Below, piece after piece: positions 33,757-40,370 of a stretch of DNA of 40,370 nt. A program made the translations under genes and the position numbers. The stretch comes from Chlorobium sp. (GTDB taxonomy: Bacteria > Bacteroidota > Chlorobiia > Chlorobiales > Chlorobiaceae), in the NCBI RefSeq assembly GCF_021740465.1, contig NZ_JAIOZR010000019.1, forward strand, positions 1 to 40,370. The letters run 5' to 3'. Within the stretch, counting starts at the first letter, position 1. Each line of letters starts with the position of its first letter. The notes beneath the pieces were generated by a model. The model was not told the DNA's origin and searched no databases. It worked only from the letters and a program-made list of their open reading frames with translations.

Positions 33757-33783
33757 ATCGTTATATAGAAAACTACATAACCG
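33757..33783 (+). promoter_or_regulatory. ModE-type operator 2, next to the receptor start codon
   Basis: ATCGTTATAT-N7-TACATAACCG repeats the pattern of operator 1 with the same seven-base spacer. Its right end is three bases from the ATG at 33787. A bound regulator here would block transcription start or passage directly. The overlap also leaves no room for a normal ribosome site before the ATG. Confidence 0.75.
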
Positions 33784-33786
33784 TTT

Positions 33787-36012
33787 ATGAAAAAAAGATG
33801 CAATAATGCCGTCAGGCTGACAACGCTGCTTGTGCTCCTGACCGGAACGGCACATGCAAATGAAAACATACCTGATACCACCTGGAAGAACTACACCACG
33901 GAAGAGATCACGGTATCGGGAAAAAAAGGCGACATCCTGCAGCGCCTCACAGGAAAGGAATCCCGTGTACTCAACCCGTCCCAGATGTCGGTATATAAAA
34001 CCATAAACCTCATGCCCTCCCTCAACCAGCAGAGCGTTGATCCTTACGGACTGGCAGATATCGTCAACTACCACGAATCGTTCCGCTTCAGGGGAGTCGA
34101 GGCCACGGCGGGCGGCGTCCCGGCAACCACAGTCAACGTCGAAGGCCTGCCGGTCACAGGAAGACCAGGCGGCGGCACAACGATCTTCGACCTCGAGAAT
34201 TTCGACGATATCGACATATACACCGGTGTCATGCCGGCATATGCCGGGCTCGGCCTTGCCGACGTCGGCGGAAAGATCGACATGAAGATCCGCAGGCCTG
34301 AAGATACGTTCGGGGTTCAGCTTAAACAGAGCATCGGCAGCAACGACTTCAGCCGCACCTACCTGCGTGTCGACAGCGGCAAGCTTGCAGGCAATTCGAA
34401 AGGCTTTATCTCCTTTTCCGAAACCTCCGCCGACAAATGGAAGGGCGAAGGCGATGCCGAACGAAAGAACTTCACGGCAGGCGTCACCAGCCAATTGAGC
34501 GAAAACGTCAAACTCGAGACATTCGTAACCTGGGGCAAAGGCAAGATTCATACCTACAAACCTTTCACCTACACCGAAATCAGCGACCTCGATTCGGCTT
34601 ACGACACCGATTACGGTACAAACCCTTCCGGTTACGACTATTACGGATGGAACCGCAATGAATTCGAGGACTGGATGCTTATGGCCAATCTCGAAATAAA
34701 AACCGGAGAGCACTCCAACATAAACATCAAACCCTACTACTGGAGCGATAAGGGATACTATCTGGAGAGCATCAGCACAACAGGCGGAAGCAGGATCCGC
34801 AGGTGGGACATCGACCACGACCTCAAGGGAATCCTCGGAGAATACAAGACCCGTATCGGCAATGTGGACCTCGACCTTGGCTACCTCTTTCACTGCCAGA
34901 AAAGACCAGGCCCTCCGACCTCATGGAAAAATTACACGGTAACCGCCTCCGGAGAACTGAAATTCGCCAACTGGAACATCCTCTCGAACAGCTCAAGCCA
35001 CGAACTGCATACGCCGTTCATCGATGCAATATGGCATTCAGGTGACTACCAGCTCGAAGCCGGCCTGAAATACGTATGCTACACACTCCCCTCGATCATC
35101 TCCTACAAGACAACCGGCATCGGGGATATCAGTTATGACGATGCTCTTGCCCTCGACCCGGCAATCGATGCCGATGCCAGCGCCATGGACAGAAAATCCT
35201 TCAACAGGCTCTTTCCGAACCTGACCCTGACGCGTTTCCTTGGTGACAATGCTTCGATTCATGCTTCCTACGGAGAGAACTACGTCACGCACGTCGATAT
35301 CTACCCCTACTACATCTCGCAACGCCCGGCATTCGCCGCCAGGGGCATCTCCTTCCAGGAGCTCTGGGACAAGCGGCAGATGGAGATATCGAGAAACATG
35401 GAGGTCGGCATGCGTTTCGCAGGAAGCAACTGGAGCATGGAACCGACCATCTTCTACTCACAGCATAACAACAAGCAGGCCGTACTGTACGATGCCGACC
35501 TGGATGCATACTATCCGATGAACAATGCCGATGCAGAAGGCTACGGCATCGAGCTCGAAGCCGAGTACAAAGCGCTTGACAATCTCAGGTGCTATGGCTC
35601 GTTCTCCTGGAACCGCTTTTTTTTCACCCAGGATATCTATTCCGAAGGGGGAAGTCTGATCGATGTCAAGGGAAAGCAGATTCCTGATGCTCCTGAATTC
35701 CTTGCAAAAGCCATGATAAGCTGGAAAATCGGCGATGTCGCCATATCCCCGGTCATGCGCTATACATCGACCCGTTATGGCGATGTGCTGCACAAGGAGA
35801 AAATCGACGGCACAACACTTTTCGATCTCGACCTCACCTGGAGCAGACCGATGCTCGGCTTCAAACAGGTTGACTGTTCCCTGTCGCTGTTGAACATCTT
35901 TGACGAGCAGTATGTGAGCATGATCAGTACATCCGATTACAAGACCCTGAAAACCTCCTATCAGCCGGGAGTGCCATTTACTGTAATGGCAACCATAGCC
36001 CTGCACTACTGA
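33787..36012 (+). CDS. TonB-dependent outer-membrane receptor, probably for molybdate or a Mo complex
   Basis: 741 residues. Signal peptide MKKRCNNAVRLTTLLVLLTG-TAHA, then a TonB-box-like EEITVSG (about 38-44), a plug domain (FRFRGVEATAGGVPATTVNVEGLPV, DIDIYTGVMPAYAGLGLADVGGKIDMKI), and a long beta-barrel with alternating aromatic strands ending GVPFTVMATIALHY, with the usual terminal aromatic residue. Such receptors import scarce substrates with energy from TonB. Two ModE-type operators sit in its promoter and modA, modB and modE follow, so the substrate is probably molybdate, tungstate or a metallophore complex; this is inferred. No family member of known substrate is recognised. No ribosome site is visible before this ATG. 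Confidence 0.87.
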   Translation: MKKRCNNAVRLTTLLVLLTGTAHANENIPDTTWKNYTTEEITVSGKKGDILQRLTGKESRVLNPSQMSVYKTINLMPSLNQQSVDPYGLADIVNYHESFRFRGVEATAGGVPATTVNVEGLPVTGRPGGGTTIFDLENFDDIDIYTGVMPAYAGLGLADVGGKIDMKIRRPEDTFGVQLKQSIGSNDFSRTYLRVDSGKLAGNSKGFISFSETSADKWKGEGDAERKNFTAGVTSQLSENVKLETFVTWGKGKIHTYKPFTYTEISDLDSAYDTDYGTNPSGYDYYGWNRNEFEDWMLMANLEIKTGEHSNINIKPYYWSDKGYYLESISTTGGSRIRRWDIDHDLKGILGEYKTRIGNVDLDLGYLFHCQKRPGPPTSWKNYTVTASGELKFANWNILSNSSSHELHTPFIDAIWHSGDYQLEAGLKYVCYTLPSIISYKTTGIGDISYDDALALDPAIDADASAMDRKSFNRLFPNLTLTRFLGDNASIHASYGENYVTHVDIYPYYISQRPAFAARGISFQELWDKRQMEISRNMEVGMRFAGSNWSMEPTIFYSQHNNKQAVLYDADLDAYYPMNNADAEGYGIELEAEYKALDNLRCYGSFSWNRFFFTQDIYSEGGSLIDVKGKQIPDAPEFLAKAMISWKIGDVAISPVMRYTSTRYGDVLHKEKIDGTTLFDLDLTWSRPMLGFKQVDCSLSLLNIFDEQYVSMISTSDYKTLKTSYQPGVPFTVMATIALHY

Positions 36013-36050
36013 CAACGATTTTGCAGTACCTGTTCTTTCTCCATTACACC

Positions 36051-36079
36051 ATTCCCGGCGTTTTGCCGGCGCCGGGAAT
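36051..36079 (+). other. Hairpin between receptor gene and modA
   Basis: ATTCCCGGCG (36051-36060) and CGCCGGGAAT (36070-36079) are perfect ten-base arms with a nine-base loop, followed by ATTTTC. It may attenuate transcription so that modA and modB are made in different amounts from the receptor, or it may stabilise the receptor mRNA. The short U-run makes full termination uncertain. Confidence 0.6.
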
Positions 36080-36107
36080 ATTTTCAACGAACCTTTTCAT
36101 TACCACG

Positions 36108-36836
36108 ATGAACCTGAAAAAAACAATTCTCTCTCTCCTGCTTCTTCTTGCGGCAATACCGGCTGTCCTCCATGCGGAACAGATAACCATAGCAGCAGGC
36201 GCAGGCTATAAACGTCCGCTCATGGAAATCGCAGCTCTTTACGAAAAGAAAACCGGCAATCATATCGATGCCGTATTCGGCAATATGCAGCAGATCTTCT
36301 CCCAGACGGAAACAAGCGGAAAGGTCTCTATCATTTTCGGCGAAAAAAGTTTCCTTGAACGATCCTCGCTTGCCTTCAGCAACTTTCATCCGGTAGGAAA
36401 AGGCACACTGGTGCTTGCATGGAGAAAAGGGCTCAAACTGAAACGAACCGGAGACATCCGCAGAAACGATATCACGAGACTTGGCATTCCGGACCGGCAG
36501 AAAGCCATATACGGGCATGCCGCTGAAGAATACCTGAAAAACTCCGGTCTTGCGGACACCGTCAAGCAGAAACTGATAGTACTTTCCACCGTTCCCCAGG
36601 TTTCCGCATACCTTGTATCGGGAGAGATCGATGCCGGCTTTATCAATATTACCGATGCAATCGGAATTCAGAAGAAAACCGGCGGCATGCTCCAGATACC
36701 CCGAAACCTTTACTCGCCGATCGATATTCAGGCAGCGATCATCAAAGAATCCGAAAAGAAAACAGAGGTCGCGGACTTTCTCCGGTTCCTGAAACAGCGC
36801 GAATCTGTAGCCATTCTCAAACGCTACGGCATATGA
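36108..36836 (+). CDS. modA: ModA-like periplasmic molybdate-binding protein
   Basis: 242 residues from the ATG at 36108, chosen because a standard signal peptide follows (MNLKKTILSLLLLLAAIPAV-LHA). The mature part ITIAAGAGYKRPLMEIAALYEKKTGNHIDAVFGNMQQIFSQTETSGKVSIIFGEKSFLERS follows the ModA/type 2 binding-protein plan, with TVPQVSAYLVSGEIDAGFINITDAI in the second lobe. It is clearly diverged from E. coli ModA, notably around the first oxyanion loop, so the anion (molybdate, tungstate) is not certain. It would take substrate from the outer-membrane receptor and give it to ModB. Its stop overlaps the modB start (ATGA). Confidence 0.8.
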   Translation: MNLKKTILSLLLLLAAIPAVLHAEQITIAAGAGYKRPLMEIAALYEKKTGNHIDAVFGNMQQIFSQTETSGKVSIIFGEKSFLERSSLAFSNFHPVGKGTLVLAWRKGLKLKRTGDIRRNDITRLGIPDRQKAIYGHAAEEYLKNSGLADTVKQKLIVLSTVPQVSAYLVSGEIDAGFINITDAIGIQKKTGGMLQIPRNLYSPIDIQAAIIKESEKKTEVADFLRFLKQRESVAILKRYGI

Positions 36837-37540
36837 ATCCGGAGATCATAAGCTTCATAGAGGAAAATGACGCTGCCGGACCCATTCTGCTCAGTCTGGA
36901 CACGGCGGCAGTCACCCTTATACTGCACCTGATGGCGGGAGTGCTTGCAGGTTTCTTCCTGACCGGCAGAAAAACATTCCTCCGCACCCTTGCCGATACG
37001 GCCATCACCCTTCCGCTTGTCTTTCCGCCGATTGCCACAGGCTTTCTTCTTCTGCTGCTGCTCGGCCGCAACGGCATTATCGGCCGTCCCCTGCAGAGCG
37101 CAGGCATCGAGACCATCTTCAGCACTACCGGTGTTTATACCGCATCGTTCATAGCCGGACTGCCGCTGGTGGTAAAATCGGTACAGAGTGCAATCGAAAC
37201 CATGGATCGTTCTCTGCTTGAAGCATCGTGGACGCTTGGAAAAAGCCGGACTCAAACCTACATCCGGGTTGTCCTTCCCCATATCCGTTATGCCCTGCTC
37301 ACCGGCCTCATCCTCTCTCTCGGGCGCTCATTCGGAGAAGTCGGCATCACGCTCATGCTCGGCGGCAACATCAGCGGAAAAACGGAAACCATGTCGCTTG
37401 CCATATACAACGCGGTGTTCGAGGGCAGTTTCGAAAAAGCCGCACTCCTGTCGCTTATCCTCGCCATCATCTCGCTCGGGATGTTCGCCATCCTGAAAAA
37501 AATCAGCCGAACAGGCAATGGAAGCCGTACTGTCGCCTGA
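36833..37540 (+). CDS. modB: ModB-like ABC transporter permease
   Basis: 235 residues with about five membrane spans. The EAA loop that docks the ATPase is clear: EASWTLGKSRTQTYIRVVLPHIRYALLTGLILSLGRSFGEVG. ADTAITLPLVFPPIATGF and LMLGGNISGKTETMSLAIYN are typical of ModB/CysT/W permeases. It overlaps modA by ATGA. The expected modC ATPase gene is absent: the next gene is modE after 56 bases. The ATPase must be encoded elsewhere or shared with another importer. Confidence 0.9.
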   Translation: MNPEIISFIEENDAAGPILLSLDTAAVTLILHLMAGVLAGFFLTGRKTFLRTLADTAITLPLVFPPIATGFLLLLLLGRNGIIGRPLQSAGIETIFSTTGVYTASFIAGLPLVVKSVQSAIETMDRSLLEASWTLGKSRTQTYIRVVLPHIRYALLTGLILSLGRSFGEVGITLMLGGNISGKTETMSLAIYNAVFEGSFEKAALLSLILAIISLGMFAILKKISRTGNGSRTVA

Positions 37541-37596
37541 AACTTGTATTTTACGTTTAATTGAGGCAAAAGCAGCCAACCAAACAGGCCAACCGC

Positions 37597-38409
37597 ATGG
37601 CAAAATGCACGAAACAACCAATCGGGCTCGATGGCTCCATCTGGTTCCAGAAATCTCAGAACCGTTTTCTCGGTGGCGACCGGATAGCACTGCTTGAAAA
37701 GATCGATGCACTCGGCTCGATCAACAGCGCGGCCAAAGCCGTCGGGATCAGCTACAAAACCGCATGGCACCTGATCAACATGATCAACAACCTTTCCGAA
37801 AAACCGCTGGTCGAGCGCACGACCGGAGGCAAGGGAGGTGGAGGCACCCTTTTGACGAAAGAGGGAAAAAAAGTCATCGAACAGTTCAGGGTTGTGCAGG
37901 AAGAGCACCGAAAATTCCTCGAAAATCTTGAAGAGCGGCTCGGAGAAACCAGACATCTTTACCAGTTCCTCAGGAGAATATCCATGAGAATAAGCGCGCG
38001 AAATATCTTTTCGGGAACCGTTGAAAAAATCACCCGCGGCGCGGTCAACGCCGAAGTGCTGCTGGCGCTCCCTGACGGGCCGCTCATCACCTCGGTCATC
38101 ACCATCGGTGCAATCGACAATCTCGGCCTGAAAGAGGGCATGAACGCATATGCCATCATCAAATCCAACTCGATCATCATAGGCAGGAATCTGCACAATG
38201 CCCGTATAAGCGCACGTAACGTCATGTGCGGCACCGTCAGCAAGGTTATCGAAGGACCGGTCAGTACGGAAGTGGATGTTGCCATAGGGGGCGGAAACGT
38301 CATTTCGGCAATCATCACCCACGGCAGTTCCGAAAAACTCGGGCTCAGGGACGGCGAACACGTCTGTGCGGTCTTCAAGGCATCGAGCGTGATACTCGGT
38401 GTGAACTGA
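37597..38409 (+). CDS. modE: ModE, molybdate-responsive transcription regulator
   Basis: 270 residues from the ATG at 37597; a TTG at 37561 would add 12 residues; neither has a good ribosome site. N-terminal winged helix-turn-helix of ModE type: LGGDRIALLEKIDALGSINSAAKAVGISYKTAWHLINMINNLSEKPLVERTTGGKGGGGTLLTKEG. Two Mop/TOBE domains follow, each with the SARN motif: ISARNIFSGTVEKITRGAVNAEVLLAL (about 140-205) and ISARNVMCGTVSKVIEGPVSTEVDVAI (about 210-270), which bind molybdate. Layout and length match E. coli ModE (262 residues). It probably binds the two operators before the receptor gene, forming an autoregulated operon. Confidence 0.94.
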   Translation: MAKCTKQPIGLDGSIWFQKSQNRFLGGDRIALLEKIDALGSINSAAKAVGISYKTAWHLINMINNLSEKPLVERTTGGKGGGGTLLTKEGKKVIEQFRVVQEEHRKFLENLEERLGETRHLYQFLRRISMRISARNIFSGTVEKITRGAVNAEVLLALPDGPLITSVITIGAIDNLGLKEGMNAYAIIKSNSIIIGRNLHNARISARNVMCGTVSKVIEGPVSTEVDVAIGGGNVISAIITHGSSEKLGLRDGEHVCAVFKASSVILGVN

Positions 38410-38495
38410 AGATTTGCTTCATTGAGGAGATACCCTATCTTAAAGGAAAAGCTATTCCTGATCTACAGGATACCTCCATATTTCAATTCGTATCC

Positions 38496-39503
38496 TTGAG
38501 CAGCAAGAACATCAGCAATTCCCCTCTCATCGACCGGTTCCGGCGTACCATCAGCTACGCCCGCATAGCCGTAACCTCCCGGTGCAATCTCCGGTGTACC
38601 TACTGCATGAGTGAAGAACACGAATACCACTCATCTGCCGGCCGTGACACACTGAAAACCGGCGACATTGCGCTGCTGATCGGGATTCTTGCCGGACTCG
38701 GCGTAAAGAAAATCCGATTTACCGGAGGAGAACCCCTTCTGCGTAATGACATTGCCAAACTTGTCAAGACCGCAAAACGTACCGAAGGCATCGAAAACGT
38801 CTCACTCACCACCAACGGAGTGCTGCTACACAGACACCTCGACGCACTGCTCGACGCCGGACTCGATGCACTGAACCTGAGTATCGACACCCTCGACCGG
38901 AAGCGTTATCAAGCCATAACCCGACGGGACGTTTTCCTGCAGGTGAAGGCAAATCTTGATACCCTTCTCGCATCAAAGGCCTTACCGGTCAAACTCAACG
39001 TCGTGATGATGCGGGGCATCAACAGCGATGAGGTTGCAGAGTTCATGGAGTTCACCAGGCACCATGCAGTCACGGTACGGTTCATGGAACTGCAGCCGTT
39101 CGACGACCATCAGATCTGGCGAACCGGCAGGTTTCTCGGTCTCGATAAAATTCAGGATATGCTCCACGAGGCTTATCCGGAACTTCTGCCGCACCGGGGA
39201 ACATCGACCGAATACTTCAGTTTCAGCCTTCCGGGCCACGCCGGATCGGCGGCAATCATTCCGGCCTATACGAGAAATTTCTGCAGCCAGTGCAACCGTA
39301 TACGGATCACGTCGGAAGGAACGGTAATCAGCTGTCTCTACGACAAACAGGGCCTGAACCTGCAGCCTCTCCTGGAGCGAAGTACTGCTGTTGAAGAAAT
39401 CACTGAGGTATTCAGAACGGCAGTCCGGGAAAAACCGGAAGACGGAAGAAACCAGGGGGATGGAGAGAACCTGCGAACCAGCATGTCGGAAATCGGGGGA
39501 TAA
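38496..39503 (+). CDS. moaA: MoaA, GTP 3',8-cyclase (molybdopterin synthesis)
   Basis: 335 residues from a TTG at 38496. There is no ATG between the modE stop and the radical SAM motif; the frame stays open into modE, so the start must be a rare codon. The TTG gives a normal-length N-terminus (LSSKNISNSPLIDRFRRTISYARI); another possibility is a start near 38448 after AAAGGA. Motifs: radical SAM C-x3-C-x2-C (CNLRCTYC), FTGGEPLLRNDI, the second cluster C-x2-C-x13-C (CSQCNRIRITSEGTVISC), and the essential C-terminal Gly-Gly (SEIGG). It turns GTP into 3',8-cyclo-dihydro-GTP, the first step to Mo cofactor. Position after modE joins Mo uptake with Mo cofactor synthesis. Confidence 0.92.
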   Translation: MSSKNISNSPLIDRFRRTISYARIAVTSRCNLRCTYCMSEEHEYHSSAGRDTLKTGDIALLIGILAGLGVKKIRFTGGEPLLRNDIAKLVKTAKRTEGIENVSLTTNGVLLHRHLDALLDAGLDALNLSIDTLDRKRYQAITRRDVFLQVKANLDTLLASKALPVKLNVVMMRGINSDEVAEFMEFTRHHAVTVRFMELQPFDDHQIWRTGRFLGLDKIQDMLHEAYPELLPHRGTSTEYFSFSLPGHAGSAAIIPAYTRNFCSQCNRIRITSEGTVISCLYDKQGLNLQPLLERSTAVEEITEVFRTAVREKPEDGRNQGDGENLRTSMSEIGG

Positions 39504-39508
39504 GCTCA

Positions 39509-39943
39509 TTATAGGACAGCAACCGGCATGCCTGCCTGCAGTGTACCCCCCTGCAATACCTTGCAGAAAACCCCTTCACGCGGCATGATGCAATCACCCG
39601 TCGCCCGCTGGATCGCACACCCGTCATTATGGCACTCCTTGCCGATCTGGGTCACTTCGAGCACCAGTGTTTCCCCGACCAGAAGACGCTTGCCTGGCGC
39701 AAGTGAAACAAGATCGATACCTCTGGTCACGATGTTTTCGGCGAAAACCCCGTGATCGAGTTCAGGCATCTTTTCACGCATCCGGTCGATGCTCTCCCCG
39801 GCCAGCATGGATACCTGACGGTGCCACTCTCCGGCATGGGCATCCCCCTCTATTCCCCATCCGTCACGGAGAACGATTTCCTGCACCTCACTTTTGACCA
39901 CCCCTTTTTCCTTGCTGATGCACACTGCCTCGATGTATCCCAT
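39509..39943 (-). CDS. MOSC-domain protein
   Basis: 144 residues from the ATG at 39943 (MGYIEAVCISKEKGVVKSEV); the frame is open to 40003 but the family starts here. Features of small stand-alone MOSC proteins: GWGIEGDAHAGEWHRQVSMLAGESIDRM, FAENIVTRGIDL, VTQIGKECHNDGCAIQRATGDCIMPREGVFCKVLQGG. The conserved cysteine in KECHNDGC is the presumed sulfur-carrying residue. The MOSC family is linked to Mo cofactor sulfuration and handling of Mo-pterin; the exact role of short members is not known. It faces moaA with only five bases between the stop codons. Confidence 0.87.
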   Translation of the reverse strand: MGYIEAVCISKEKGVVKSEVQEIVLRDGWGIEGDAHAGEWHRQVSMLAGESIDRMREKMPELDHGVFAENIVTRGIDLVSLAPGKRLLVGETLVLEVTQIGKECHNDGCAIQRATGDCIMPREGVFCKVLQGGTLQAGMPVAVL

Positions 39944-40236
39944 ACGTTCACGCCGGTTATGTTGAAATGCCGCTGATGACTGCAATAAAATAAAATATCG
40001 CAAGAGAGTACAACATATCTCCAGGTATCCGCATCGCGTAAACCCGTTTTTTTTGGAAAATTCAAAAAAAGAACCGAAATTAACAATTGTTAATAACCAT
40101 CAAATACCCGTTCATGAAAACAAAGAACACGACAATCCGAATGATGTGCCTCTGCTGCTGCGCAAGCACCGCACGAACCGGCACAAGAACGAAAAGAAAT
40201 GGCGTGTAATCCATCTGTTTCATGATCGGGGTATAG
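39944..40236. promoter_or_regulatory. AT-rich intergenic region with 16-base palindrome
   Basis: Upstream of the MOSC gene. It contains the perfect palindrome ATTAACAATTGTTAAT (40079-40094), a likely operator or chance AT symmetry. A 70-codon frame from a TTG at 40053 reads MENSKKEPKLTIVNNHQIPV and continues into the mobile element; it is charged, has no ribosome site and no recognised family, and could be the front of a gene broken by the insertion, but I do not call it a gene. Confidence 0.35.
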
Positions 40237-40370
40237 TGGACCCGGATTTTCAGACAAAGGTTTAAGGTGGTAACTTGCCCAAAAAAGGGACAAGATATGA
40301 GCGAAAAGCACCGCAAAAGTTTTACGGCACAATTCAAGGCCAAAGTGGCGCTTGAGGCGATCAGAGGAGA
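40237..40370 (+). mobile_element. IS3-type insertion sequence, left end (cut by window edge)
   Basis: The stretch beginning TGGACCCGGATTTTCAGACA (40237) looks like the terminal repeat of an IS3-family element; the right end is outside the window, so the exact boundary and the target duplication cannot be checked. The transposase gene begins about 60 bases inside, as usual in this family. Confidence 0.55.
40297..40370 (+). CDS. IS3-family transposase OrfA, N-terminal fragment
   Basis: The first 24 codons read MSEKHRKSFTAQFKAKVALE-AIRG, the typical start of IS3-family OrfA, a helix-turn-helix protein (Tnp_1 / HTH_Tnp type: R-K-x-F-x-x-x-F-K-x-K-V-A-L-E-A). A GGGACAAG stretch precedes the ATG. 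The gene runs off the right edge. Confidence 0.8.
   Translation, partial: MSEKHRKSFTAQFKAKVALEAIRG

Overview
The window looks like a chromosomal stretch from a green sulfur bacterium (Chlorobiaceae). The main reason is the left third: a minus-strand dsr cluster in the order dsrN-C-A-B-L-U-E-F-H-T-M-K-J-O-P-V, which is the order known from sulfur-oxidising Chlorobi. The right half holds a nif cluster in which nifI1 and nifI2 lie between nifH and nifD, NifD carries the extra internal insertion and NifK is short, all typical of anaerobic nitrogen fixers including Chlorobi. The species cannot be named from the sequence.

Layout. 1-14184 (minus strand): oxidative sulfur metabolism. A rhodanese and dsrN (siroheme amidation) lead into dsrC, the dsrAB siroheme sulfite reductase, dsrL, the small protein dsrU, the DsrEFH sulfur relay, dsrT, the DsrMKJOP membrane complex and the first codons of dsrV (siroheme synthesis), which runs off the left edge. 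The dsrN-dsrC gap holds a 45-bp direct repeat with TATA-rich palindromes. 14396-15978 (plus): two purine-salvage genes, adenine deaminase and hypoxanthine phosphoribosyltransferase. 16192-21205 (plus): nifV (homocitrate synthase) overlapping nifA (sigma-54 activator), then a hybrid histidine kinase. 21243-23555: an aldo/keto reductase (minus) and a PQQ-type sugar dehydrogenase lipoprotein (plus).

24088-33668 (plus): a sigma-54 promoter followed by nifH-nifI1-nifI2-nifD-nifK-nifE-nifN-nifB and a thioredoxin-like [2Fe-2S] ferredoxin, closed by a strong intrinsic terminator. Two related structured elements of about 140 bp sit directly after the nifK and nifB stop codons. 33672-39503 (plus): two ModE-type operators, a TonB-dependent outer-membrane receptor, modA, modB, modE and moaA. 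A MOSC protein follows on the minus strand. The right edge is the beginning of an IS3-type element.

How it fits together. The dsr part oxidises stored sulfur: sulfur is relayed through DsrEFH to DsrC, oxidised by DsrAB with DsrL, and DsrC is recycled at DsrMKJOP. The nif part makes Mo-nitrogenase, its FeMo-cofactor (NifV, B, E, N) and its regulators (NifA, NifI1/I2). The adjoining mod/moa block would supply the molybdenum, and the operators suggest that the outer-membrane receptor is itself controlled by molybdate through the ModE encoded three genes downstream. No modC ATPase, CRISPR array, tRNA or rRNA was seen.
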